Assembly: GCA_937898535.1 (NCBI GenBank)
Contig: CALDKP010000028.1
Coordinates: 1-6,588, forward strand
Length of the DNA stretch: 6,588 bases
From: an uncultured Sphingomonadales bacterium
Lineage (GTDB): Bacteria > Pseudomonadota > Alphaproteobacteria > Sphingomonadales > Sphingomonadaceae
Reading direction: 5' to 3'
Below the pieces are notes generated by a model. That model saw only the letters and a list, made by a program, of their open reading frames with translations. It made no database searches and was not told where the DNA came from. The translations under genes and the position numbers were made by a program. The first letter of the stretch is position 1, and each line of letters begins with the position of its first letter. Positions 1-6,521 of this stretch are shown here, in pieces.

Positions 1-449
1 CATCGCAATTTTGGGTGGATACCAAGGCCAAGCTGGACGCCGGAGCAGATGGGGTTTCCGTGCGCGTTACCGAAGGGTTGATGACATTTACGGCTGCGGA
101 CGATGCGGAGCTTGCGGCCGTGGTCGCGCACGAAATGTCGCATAATTTGCTTAGGCACAGGGAAAGGTTGGCGGCGACAGATAGGGCGAACAAGCAGGTT
201 CTTGCGACAGAAATAGAAGCGGACCGCCTGTCGGTTTGGTTGATGCAGAACGCTGGATATGATCCTACGGCAGCTGTGCGTTTCATTGAGCGATATGGCC
301 GCAAAACGGGGCTTGGCATTTTTTCGGACGGAACGCATTTGCGTTGGCGTAACCGGCAAATGCTTATGCAGTCGGAAATTGCCGGCATGATGCAGGCCGA
401 TGCACGAAACGGCGTTCGGTCACCGCCTCTGTTGCGTCCGTCGAACTAG
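1..449 (+). CDS. M48-family zinc metallopeptidase, 5'-truncated by the window edge
   Basis: This is the C-terminal part (about 148 residues) of an M48 peptidase; the frame is open to the left edge (first full codon at base 3), so the true start lies outside. The zinc motif HEMSH is encoded at 129-143, preceded by an AELAAVVA helix typical of the family. The third ligand is probably the first Glu of EIEAD (codon 210-212), followed by a GYDP segment as in BepA-like M48 proteins. A downstream TH (His codon 336-338) sits where many family members have a THP motif with a further zinc-site His; here Leu replaces the Pro. The protein ends soon after the protease core, so it lacks the C-terminal TPR domain of BepA. 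Members of this group usually act in the envelope on misfolded or outer-membrane proteins. Location cannot be judged because any signal peptide is off-window. Family call is firm, substrate unknown. Confidence 0.88.
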   Translation, partial: SQFWVDTKAKLDAGADGVSVRVTEGLMTFTAADDAELAAVVAHEMSHNLLRHRERLAATDRANKQVLATEIEADRLSVWLMQNAGYDPTAAVRFIERYGRKTGLGIFSDGTHLRWRNRQMLMQSEIAGMMQADARNGVRSPPLLRPSN

Positions 450-463
450 AAAAATCAGTTGCA

Positions 464-506
464 TATCAGGATGCTATTTCATCCAAGCGCGCTTTCGCCT
501 ATCAGG
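464..506. promoter_or_regulatory. candidate control region ahead of the efflux operon
   Basis: The 86-nt gap between the peptidase and the adaptor holds several small symmetric elements: a hairpin GGATG/CATCC with a 6-nt loop (469-484), directly followed by a perfect 10-bp palindrome AAGCGCGCTT (485-494), all bracketed by two copies of TATCAGG (464-470 and 500-506). RND operons are often under a TetR- or MarR-type repressor binding a palindrome, so this is a reasonable operator candidate. The hairpin has no T-run after it and is a poor intrinsic terminator. I found no convincing -35/-10 pair by eye. Short repeats of this size can arise by chance in a gap this long, so the functional reading is inference. 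Confidence 0.25.
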
Positions 507-523
507 TGATTTATAGCAGCGCA

Positions 524-529
524 GGGGAG
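524..529 (+). promoter_or_regulatory. ribosome binding site that decides the adaptor start (TTG at 536)
   Basis: GGGGAG lies 6 nt before an in-frame TTG at 536-538. It is the only good Shine-Dalgarno match near the 5' end of the adaptor frame. The alternative GTG at 506 has no purine-rich sequence before it and would put ten extra residues in front of the lipoprotein signal. Confidence 0.65.
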
Positions 530-535
530 AGCAAA

Positions 536-1591
536 TTGCCTACATCGAAGAGACTTTTGATTGGGCTTTTGCCGATTGCCGCACTTGCCGGCTGTGGAGA
601 GGCACCGGACAGTAAAAAGGCTGCGGTCGAAACAGCGCAGGTTGTGCGCGTGTTCACCGTGGAAAAGGAAAACCTTCAGCGAGAAATTAGCGCGGTGGGA
701 ACGGTGCGGTATCGGCGGGAAACGCCGCTGGGCTTTACCACCCCCGGAAAAGTCGCCGTTGTTCGCTTTGAAGAAGGTGATTTCGTCAAGCGCGGCGCAT
801 TGTTGTCGGCGTTGGATGCGACGACGGTGGGGGCTGACGTAAGCGTGTCCGTCGCTGAACGGGATCGTGCACGCGCAGAGTTTGAACGCGTGCGTTCGCT
901 ATATGCCGATGGTTGGATAACCAAAACGCGTTATGAAGCGGCAGACGCTGCTGTAAAAGCCGCCGATGCACGCGTCCGGCAGGCGGGCTTTGCGAGCAGC
1001 ACGGCACAGCTATATGCACCATCAAGCGGCGTCGTCCTGCAACGCAATGTCCAGCCGGGACAAGTCATTGCCGCGGGTATGCCAGCGCTCATTCTCGGTG
1101 AAGCAGATGATGGCTTTGTCTTTCGCGTGCCCATAGTCGACCGTGACGCATCAAAATTGCGCGTGGGTATGGCGGCGGACATCATGATTGAGTCAGCGGG
1201 CGAAGGGCCTGTTTCGGCCACCATTTCGGAAATCGATGGACGCGCGAATGAGGCAACGGGCGCCTTCACCGTGCAATTCCGGCTACCCTCGCGCGCAAAT
1301 TTGCGTTCGGGACAAATTGGAACGGCCAATATTAAGCTTCCTGCTTTGGAAAGCGGAGATCTGTTGCAAATTCCAGCGAGTGCATTGTTCGGAGTCCGCA
1401 CCGGTGAAGGACTTGTATATATTGTCGCAAAAAACAATCGCGTCGAAACGCGCAATGTCGCGATTGAACGGGTGTCTGACACATTCGTCACTGTGTCCGG
1501 CGGCATAAAGCCCGGGGACAAGATCGTAACGTCGGGGCTCGAAAAACTGCGAACGGGATCGCCCGTGCGCATTATTGCGACGCAGCCTTAA
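536..1591 (+). CDS. RND efflux periplasmic adaptor (membrane fusion protein), lipoprotein
   Basis: This is the periplasmic adaptor that links an RND permease to an outer-membrane channel (AcrA/MexA family). From the TTG start it has 351 residues, a usual length. Residues 1-20 form a lipoprotein signal: basic MPTSKR, a hydrophobic stretch, then lipobox LAGC with Cys20 as the lipidation site. Then come the first lipoyl half (about 51-95, with FEEGDFVKRG), a short alpha-helical hairpin (about 103-150), the second lipoyl half (about 160-186, with APSSGVV and VQPGQVI), a beta-barrel (about 187-270) and a C-terminal membrane-proximal domain. In the hairpin, Arg118, Leu122 and Thr129 match in spacing the R-L-S motif by which AcrA contacts TolC, with Thr for Ser. 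The stop is followed after one codon by the permease start, so the two are clearly one operon. The longer GTG start at 506 is possible but less likely. Substrate cannot be told from the adaptor. Confidence 0.93.
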   Translation: MPTSKRLLIGLLPIAALAGCGEAPDSKKAAVETAQVVRVFTVEKENLQREISAVGTVRYRRETPLGFTTPGKVAVVRFEEGDFVKRGALLSALDATTVGADVSVSVAERDRARAEFERVRSLYADGWITKTRYEAADAAVKAADARVRQAGFASSTAQLYAPSSGVVLQRNVQPGQVIAAGMPALILGEADDGFVFRVPIVDRDASKLRVGMAADIMIESAGEGPVSATISEIDGRANEATGAFTVQFRLPSRANLRSGQIGTANIKLPALESGDLLQIPASALFGVRTGEGLVYIVAKNNRVETRNVAIERVSDTFVTVSGGIKPGDKIVTSGLEKLRTGSPVRIIATQP

Positions 1592-1594
1592 CAC

Positions 1595-4500
1595 ATGCAT
1601 ATCGCAGAAATCGCCATTCGCCGGTGGCAACTGACCTTAGTGCTTTTTACGCTGCTGTGCGCGCTTGGATTCTCAGCATTCCAACAGGTGCCACGCGCGG
1701 TTGATCCGCATTTTTCGATGCCCGTCGTGTCTATCGTTGCCGCGCAGCCGGGTGCGGATGCAGCGGAGATTGAGCAAACGATTACCAAGCCAATCGAAGA
1801 GCTGGTTCAGGGCTTAGAAGACGTTCAAAGCGTAAATTCTACCAGCAGCGATGGCAACGCCGTCATTCGGGCGGAATTTGATTGGTCGGGCGACCCTGAC
1901 CAATATTTCAATGACACTGTTCGTGAAGTGACGGCCATCCGCAGCCAACTTCCGGCCGATCTGCAAAAGCTGCAGTTCGAGAAAATTCGAACGACGAATG
2001 CGTCCATTCTGCAAATCGCTTTGCTGAGTGAGACGGCCAGTTGGTACCGCATGGAAAAATATGCGCGTGATATCAGCGAGGCACTGGGGCGGTATAAGGA
2101 AGTTCGGCAGTCCGAAATTTATGGGCTGCCCCAACCCGAAATAAGCGTCGCCATCAACCCGGGGCGTTTGGCCGAGCTGCGCATTCCCGCAAACGCCGTG
2201 GTCGACGCAATCCGCCTTGCAGGCGCCGATGTTCCCGCAGGTGCAGTCACCAGCGGCGCACGCCGTTTTAACATCGAGGCAGGGGGCGCGTTTCGCGACC
2301 TTAATAGAATTCGCAATTTGCCCATCCGTACCAACGATGGGACCTTATTGCGCGTCGGCGATGTTGCCGACATTAAAATGGGATCGGCGGAACAGCGCGT
2401 AAAGGTCAGCCATAATGGCCAGCGCGGGCTATTCATTTCGGCCAACCAAAAACAGGGCACCGATGCGACCAAGCTTCGGAACCGTTTAATCCAAGAGCTT
2501 GAGATTCAAAAGAAGCTGCTTCCGCCCGATATAAAGGCTATCGTTGAGTTTGATCAGAGCCGGGATATTCGCAAGCGTCTTGAAGAACTTGCACGCGATT
2601 TTACCCTGGCGCTGTTCTTGGTGCTGATCACGCTGCTGCCTTTGGGCTGGCGCGCGTCGGTGATTGTCATGATATCGATCCCGCTGTCGGTTGCATCGGG
2701 ACTGCTGGCGATTTCGGCATATGGATTTAACCTTAGCCAGCTGGTTGTCGCGGGCTTTATTTTGACGCTTGGTTTGTTGGTCGACGACTCGATTGTCGTT
2801 GTCGAAAACATCGCGCGACATTTGCGGATGGGCAAAGGCAGGAACGAAGCTGCTATCGATGGCACCAAAGAAATCACCATGGCCGTTTTGGGCTCAACGG
2901 GCGTTTTGGTGTTTGCCTTCCTTCCGCTGTTCTTTTTGCCGGAGGGCGCGGGCAAATTCACCCAGAGCTTTATCGCGACAATCGTGTCGACGATTACCGC
3001 CTCGATGATCGTATCGCTGACTGTTGTCCCGTTCCTCGCCAGTCGTATTTTGAAGCGCGAAGAGCATGAGGGTGGCAATCCGTTACTTCAGTGGCTGATG
3101 TTGAAGATCGACAGATTTTATCACCCGATGCTGCATTGGGCGCTGGATAGGCCGCGGCGTTCGGTGTGGGGTGCCCTTGCGGTCACCTGCGCGGCATTTC
3201 TCTTCATCCCTTTGTTGGGTTTTAGCTTATTTCCAAATGCGGACACATCCTATTTCCGCGTCACGGTGGAAGCGGAACAAGGCGCCAGCATTGCAGAAAC
3301 GGGCCGCATCGTTCGGCAGGTATCGGAAATTTTGAAGACCGAGCCCGCGATCAAAGTGCGCGCCGAAAATGTCGGGGCATATAATCCGCCTGTCTTTTAC
3401 AATGTTTTCCAACGCGGGGAAAATCCGACCCATGGTGAAGTATTGGCTATCATGGACAATTGGGAGGGATCCAAATCCCGCGCAATGGTCGACCGGCTGC
3501 GCAAGAAATTCGACGAGATATCTGGCGCACGTATCAAGCTGGTATTGTTCCAAAACGGAGCGCCGATAAACGCGCCTGTCGAATGCCGGGTCTATGGGCC
3601 CGACCAAGACGAGCTCAAACGTATCGCCGCCCAAATGGAGATAGCTCTGCGCGAAACCCCCGGGGCCAGAGATATCAACAATCCAGTCGCCTTTGACCGC
3701 ATTGACCTTGATATCCGGGTCGATGACGCAAAAGCGGCCCTGCTTGATGTGCCCGCAGGCGCCGCGCGCCGGGCGGTCCGACTTGCCATCAGCGGTGAAC
3801 GTGCTGGCACATTCAGGGACGAGGAGGGCGACAGCTATCCCATCATTGTGCGGCATCCCCTTGCCGATACCCAGCCCATATCGGCGCTCGAATCCATCTA
3901 TGTGTCCAACCGAAGCGGGCAGGCCGTTTCGTTGGCAGAAATTTCCAATCCGACGTTGGAATCAACGCCAGCGGCAATCTACCGCTATAATCTGCAACGT
4001 AACGTCAGCGTGACGGCGCAGGTGTCCGACGGTGCGGTGATTTCAAAGGTGAACTTGGACGCGCAGAAGAAGATGGACGCCATTCCGTTGAAGCCCGGAT
4101 ATAGTATCGCGGTCGGCGGCGAGGCGGAAAAAATCAACGAGACATTTGCCGGTTTTGGCCCGGTTGTCATCGTTGCCTTATTCAGCATCTTCGCCATTCT
4201 TGTGGCCGAATTTGGCCGGTTCAAAGAGGCATTGGTTGTCGCGGGGGTTATACCGTTGGGTACGTTCGGTGGCCTCATCGCGCTCCTTGTTACCGGCAAC
4301 AACCTCTCGTTCTTGGCAGTCATTGGTTTTATCGCGCTCATCGGGATCGAGATTAAGAATTCGATCTTGCTTGTCGATTTCACCAGCCAGTTGCGCGCCA
4401 GCGGCTACGCGCTGCGTGACGCCATTGAAAAGGCCGGAGAGGTCCGTTTCCTTCCGGTGTTGCTGACATCGGTTACGGCCATTGGCGGACTTATGCCACT

Positions 4501-4663
4501 CGCACTTTTTGGCGGTAGTCTTTACGGGCCGCTGGCAATTGTATTGATCGGGGGGTTGATTTCTTCGACTGTGCTATCACGTATCGTTACACCAGCCATG
4601 TACCTGCTGGTGGTACGCGGGGATGTCGCGAAGGCGCCGGACCGCACTCAAGTTCAAGGATAA
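1595..4663 (+). CDS. RND efflux permease, AcrB-like (HAE) type
   Basis: This is the inner-membrane proton-driven transporter of the tripartite pump, 1022 residues, close to the family norm. The expected pattern is present: TM1 (about 11-31), a large periplasmic loop (about 32-335), TM2-TM6 and the region up to about 482, TM7 (about 525-545), a second large loop (about 546-852), and TM8-TM12 (about 853-1003). The proton relay is complete: Asp397 and Asp398 in LGLLVDDSIVVVEN, Lys921 in IEIKNSILLVDF, Arg951 and Thr958 in RFLPVLLTS, equivalent to AcrB D407, D408, K940, R971 and T978. The paired Asp and the lack of the DFGxxxDGA-type motif argue against a heavy-metal (CzcA-type) pump. The early VDPHFSMPVV segment resembles a large, poorly characterised branch of the family. 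The ATG has no clear Shine-Dalgarno and lies 3 nt after the adaptor stop, so translation is probably coupled. Substrates cannot be predicted. Confidence 0.95.
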   Translation: MHIAEIAIRRWQLTLVLFTLLCALGFSAFQQVPRAVDPHFSMPVVSIVAAQPGADAAEIEQTITKPIEELVQGLEDVQSVNSTSSDGNAVIRAEFDWSGDPDQYFNDTVREVTAIRSQLPADLQKLQFEKIRTTNASILQIALLSETASWYRMEKYARDISEALGRYKEVRQSEIYGLPQPEISVAINPGRLAELRIPANAVVDAIRLAGADVPAGAVTSGARRFNIEAGGAFRDLNRIRNLPIRTNDGTLLRVGDVADIKMGSAEQRVKVSHNGQRGLFISANQKQGTDATKLRNRLIQELEIQKKLLPPDIKAIVEFDQSRDIRKRLEELARDFTLALFLVLITLLPLGWRASVIVMISIPLSVASGLLAISAYGFNLSQLVVAGFILTLGLLVDDSIVVVENIARHLRMGKGRNEAAIDGTKEITMAVLGSTGVLVFAFLPLFFLPEGAGKFTQSFIATIVSTITASMIVSLTVVPFLASRILKREEHEGGNPLLQWLMLKIDRFYHPMLHWALDRPRRSVWGALAVTCAAFLFIPLLGFSLFPNADTSYFRVTVEAEQGASIAETGRIVRQVSEILKTEPAIKVRAENVGAYNPPVFYNVFQRGENPTHGEVLAIMDNWEGSKSRAMVDRLRKKFDEISGARIKLVLFQNGAPINAPVECRVYGPDQDELKRIAAQMEIALRETPGARDINNPVAFDRIDLDIRVDDAKAALLDVPAGAARRAVRLAISGERAGTFRDEEGDSYPIIVRHPLADTQPISALESIYVSNRSGQAVSLAEISNPTLESTPAAIYRYNLQRNVSVTAQVSDGAVISKVNLDAQKKMDAIPLKPGYSIAVGGEAEKINETFAGFGPVVIVALFSIFAILVAEFGRFKEALVVAGVIPLGTFGGLIALLVTGNNLSFLAVIGFIALIGIEIKNSILLVDFTSQLRASGYALRDAIEKAGEVRFLPVLLTSVTAIGGLMPLALFGGSLYGPLAIVLIGGLISSTVLSRIVTPAMYLLVVRGDVAKAPDRTQVQG
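4656..4660 (+). promoter_or_regulatory. ribosome binding site that decides the msrA start
   Basis: AAGGA inside the last codons of the permease lies 7 nt before the ATG at 4668. It supports that ATG over an in-frame ATG at 4623, which would add an arginine-rich 15-residue extension overlapping the permease by about 40 nt and absent from the usual MsrA N-terminus. Confidence 0.7.
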
Positions 4664-4667
4664 GCAC

Positions 4668-5207
4668 ATGTCACATGATGAAGCGATTTTCGCTGGCGGT
4701 TGTTTCTGGTGTACCGAGGCTGTTTTTGGCCAATTGACTGGCGTAAGCGGCGTGCAAAGTGGATATATTGGCGGGACAACAGTCGACCCCACATACAAAG
4801 AGGTTTGCGGCGGTCAAACCGGGCATGCCGAAGCCATCCGCATTGCCTTTGATGCCGAAGTCATCAGCTATGCCGATTTGCTTGAGATATTTTTTGCGAC
4901 GCATGATCCGACACAATTGAACCGTCAGGGGAATGACGTCGGGACGCAATATCGATCGGCAATTTTTCCATTGAACGATGATCAACGTGCGGCCGCTGAA
5001 GCAGGCATTATGAAAGCCACGGCGGACTGGCCAGCGCCTATTGTCACGACGATTGAAGGCCCGGCGACGTGGTATCCTGCCGAAGATTATCATCAGGAAT
5101 ATTGGGAAGGTGAAGGTCAGCGGAACGCATATTGCCTGGCTGTCATTCCGCCCAAGCTAGCAAAGCTGAAAAAGGGATTTGCCGAACGGCTCGCCACCTC
5201 GGCATAG
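4668..5207 (+). CDS. msrA: peptide methionine (S)-S-oxide reductase MsrA
   Basis: MsrA reduces the S-epimer of methionine sulfoxide, free or in proteins, with electrons normally from thioredoxin. The 179-residue product starts almost directly with the catalytic motif: GGCFWCTE with nucleophile Cys12. By spacing, the other active-site residues of the E. coli enzyme are all kept: Tyr43 (PTY), Glu55 (TGHAE), Asp90 and Tyr95 (GNDVGTQYRS). AEDYHQEY at 138-145 is another family signature. Cys156, in the C-terminal NAYCLAVI segment, is the likely resolving cysteine; Cys15 and Cys47 are also present. There is no signal peptide, so it should be cytoplasmic, and its short N-terminus is typical of the compact form. 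It starts 4 nt after the permease stop and is probably co-transcribed with the pump, which suggests an oxidative or electrophile-stress role for the unit (inference). Confidence 0.96.
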   Translation: MSHDEAIFAGGCFWCTEAVFGQLTGVSGVQSGYIGGTTVDPTYKEVCGGQTGHAEAIRIAFDAEVISYADLLEIFFATHDPTQLNRQGNDVGTQYRSAIFPLNDDQRAAAEAGIMKATADWPAPIVTTIEGPATWYPAEDYHQEYWEGEGQRNAYCLAVIPPKLAKLKKGFAERLATSA

Positions 5208-5211
5208 ATAA

Positions 5212-5228
5212 TAGCGATTGGAGCGCTA
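5212..5228. repeat. small inverted repeat between msrA and galU
   Basis: TAGCG (5212-5216) and CGCTA (5224-5228) form a 5-bp stem with a 7-nt loop in the 31-nt gap before galU. There is no T-run, so it is not an intrinsic terminator. It might be a weak mRNA structure or a binding site, or simply chance. The gap also contains GATAAT at 5207-5212, but no -35 at proper spacing that I can defend, so whether galU has its own promoter here is open. Confidence 0.2.
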
Positions 5229-5238
5229 AGCATAAGTT

Positions 5239-6108
5239 ATGACACATAAGCCTGTTCGAAAAGCTGTATTCCCTGTCGCTGGTCTTGGCACCCGCTTTTT
5301 GCCAGCGACAAAGGCCATTCCAAAAGAAATGCTGCCAATCGTCGACAGCCCGCTCATTCAATATGCGGTCGATGAGGCGCGTGAAGCGGGTATCGAGCAG
5401 ATGATATTCGTTACGGGGCGCTGTAAGAGCGCAATTGAAGACCATTTCGATATCGCATTCGAACTTGAGCACACAATGGCGGCCCGCGGCAAAGATACTT
5501 CGGTTCTGGCGAGCTCACGCCTGACACCCGGCAACTGCGTGTATGTCCGGCAACAGGAACCATTGGGGCTTGGGCACGCCATCTGGTGCGCGCGGGACAT
5601 CATTGGCGATGAGCCCTTCGCTATATTACTTCCCGATGAGTTTATGCATGGATCACCGGGATGTATGAAGCAGATGGTCGACGCCTATCAGAACATTGGT
5701 GGTAATGTTATCAGCGTACTTGAAGTGCCCCGCCACGCGGTATCCAGCTATGGCGTCATTGCGCCCGGCGAGGCACGCGGCGCGATTACAGAGGTTATTG
5801 GTCTTGTTGAAAAGCCAAAGGTTGAAGACGCGCCGTCGAACCTTATTGTTTCGGGCCGTTACATCCTTCAGCCCGAAGTGATGCATGTTCTCGAGAGCCA
5901 GGAAAAAGGCGCTGGCGGCGAAATCCAGCTGACCGATGCCATGGCGCAGATGCTGGGAAAGCAGCCATTCCACGCCGTCACATTTGACGGAAATCGGTAT
6001 GATTGTGGATCGAAAGTAGGTTACATCGAAGCCAACTTGGCGGTAGCGCTACAAAGACCCGATATGGCAGACGAAGTTCGTGCCATTGCGGTCAATTTAT
6101 TGAAATAG
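5239..6108 (+). CDS. galU: UTP-glucose-1-phosphate uridylyltransferase GalU
   Basis: The enzyme joins glucose-1-phosphate and UTP to give UDP-glucose and pyrophosphate in the cytoplasm. UDP-glucose feeds lipopolysaccharide, exopolysaccharide and glycolipid synthesis. The 289-residue protein is full length for the bacterial family. It shows the nucleotide-binding signature GLGTRFLPATKAIPKEMLP (15-33), EPLGLGHA (107-114), the metal-site segment LLPDE (130-134), VEKP (190-193), GGEIQLTDA (226-234) and YDCGSKVGY (254-262). One oddity is Cys62 in TGRCKSAIEDHFD, where GalU proteins usually have Gly or another small or polar residue. The ATG at 5239 has only weak purine-rich sequence before it (GGAG at 5220-5223 is too far), but homology begins within a few residues, so the start is secure. 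It follows msrA by 31 nt and could be read from the same transcript, though its function is unrelated to efflux. Confidence 0.96.
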   Translation: MTHKPVRKAVFPVAGLGTRFLPATKAIPKEMLPIVDSPLIQYAVDEAREAGIEQMIFVTGRCKSAIEDHFDIAFELEHTMAARGKDTSVLASSRLTPGNCVYVRQQEPLGLGHAIWCARDIIGDEPFAILLPDEFMHGSPGCMKQMVDAYQNIGGNVISVLEVPRHAVSSYGVIAPGEARGAITEVIGLVEKPKVEDAPSNLIVSGRYILQPEVMHVLESQEKGAGGEIQLTDAMAQMLGKQPFHAVTFDGNRYDCGSKVGYIEANLAVALQRPDMADEVRAIAVNLLK

Positions 6109-6139
6109 GCCTGTTGCGCAAAATATTGGGATTTTCGAA

Positions 6140-6445
6140 ATGCGTTTGATAGTTTCTGCTGTACTGTTTGTGCTTCTTCAAGGTTGCGCTGCTTCTATGG
6201 TGTCCAATGTTGTGACGGCACCGATTAAGGTCGTTTCGAAGACTGCGGACGTTTTGACCACCAGCCAATCGGAATCTGATGAAAAACGCGGCCGCGAGTT
6301 GCGGAAACGCGAAGAAGCTCTTGGGAAGCTCAGCCGTCAACGTGCCAAGGCGCGCGAACGCTGTGCTGACGGTGATAAAGACGCCTGCGAAAGGGCAGCG
6401 GACCTAAGCGATCAGATTGAACGGGAACAGGATCGCGCACGGTAA
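6140..6445 (+). CDS. small charged lipoprotein of unknown function
   Basis: The 101-residue product begins with a short lipoprotein signal: MRLIVSAVLFVLLQGC, with Cys16 as the probable lipidation site. After it comes a mildly hydrophobic segment (about 19-36, including VTAPIKVVSKTADVL), then a very charged, probably helical or coiled-coil tail (about 45-101) rich in Arg, Lys and Glu. The tail holds two cysteines, Cys75 and Cys83, in RCADGDKDACERA, which could form a disulfide in the periplasm. I recall small alphaproteobacterial lipoproteins of similar layout (a TAPxK-like segment, then TTSQxExD and a charged tail), but I cannot name a family with certainty. GGG at 6128-6130 is a weak ribosome binding site 9 nt before the ATG. 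It lies 31 nt after galU on the same strand, so co-expression is plausible. The signal sequence and the sustained charge pattern argue that it is real. Confidence 0.8.
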   Translation: MRLIVSAVLFVLLQGCAASMVSNVVTAPIKVVSKTADVLTTSQSESDEKRGRELRKREEALGKLSRQRAKARERCADGDKDACERAADLSDQIEREQDRAR

Positions 6446-6450
6446 GCGCA

Positions 6451-6483
6451 TTTGTCTGCCAACCGGTAATGGCTGTCGACAAA
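6451..6483. terminator. imperfect inverted repeat after the lipoprotein gene, possible weak terminator
   Basis: Outer arms TTTGTC (6451-6456) and GACAAA (6478-6483) are perfectly complementary. Inner arms GCCA (6458-6461) and TGGC (6470-6473) can extend the stem across an uneven internal loop (1 nt against 4 nt), closing on an 8-nt loop. A short T-run (ATTTTTG) occurs only near 6501-6507, too far for a classic intrinsic terminator. The position, just past the last plus-strand gene, fits a transcript end, but the structure is weak. Confidence 0.22.
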
Positions 6484-6521
6484 CGGCCGATTTGAATGAA
6501 ATTTTTGTATCTCGTCGATTG

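Noticed and set aside
506..535. GTG at 506 as the adaptor start
   Set aside because: There is no Shine-Dalgarno, and ten extra residues would precede an otherwise ideal lipoprotein signal.
931..1572. Long minus-strand open frame (213 codons) opposite the adaptor gene
   Set aside because: It lies wholly inside a well-supported plus-strand gene, has no recognisable domain, and has a composition typical of an antisense shadow (Ser, Pro, Thr and Arg rich).
3227..3856. Long minus-strand open frame (209 codons) opposite the permease gene
   Set aside because: It is fully antisense to the second periplasmic loop of the permease, with no motif or ribosome binding site that I can defend. Another, at 2554-3078, fails for the same reasons.
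1595..4663. Heavy-metal (CzcA-type) identity for the permease
   Set aside because: TM4 carries the paired Asp of HAE pumps (VDDSIVVVEN) rather than the metal-pump signature, and no metal-binding Met or His cluster is evident.
4623..4667. Upstream ATG as the msrA start
   Set aside because: It adds an arginine-rich stretch not seen in compact MsrA proteins, overlaps the permease, and lacks the ribosome binding site that the ATG at 4668 has.
5179..5212. Promoter for galU (TTGCCG with GATAAT)
   Set aside because: The spacer between the two hexamers is about 22 nt, too long for a standard promoter; closer pairings lose the -10 match.
6114..6140. 8-bp palindromes TTGCGCAA (6114-6121) and TTTCGAAA (6133-6140) before the small lipoprotein gene
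   Set aside because: Both are short and self-complementary, likely to occur by chance; they are not flanked by repeats or promoter elements.
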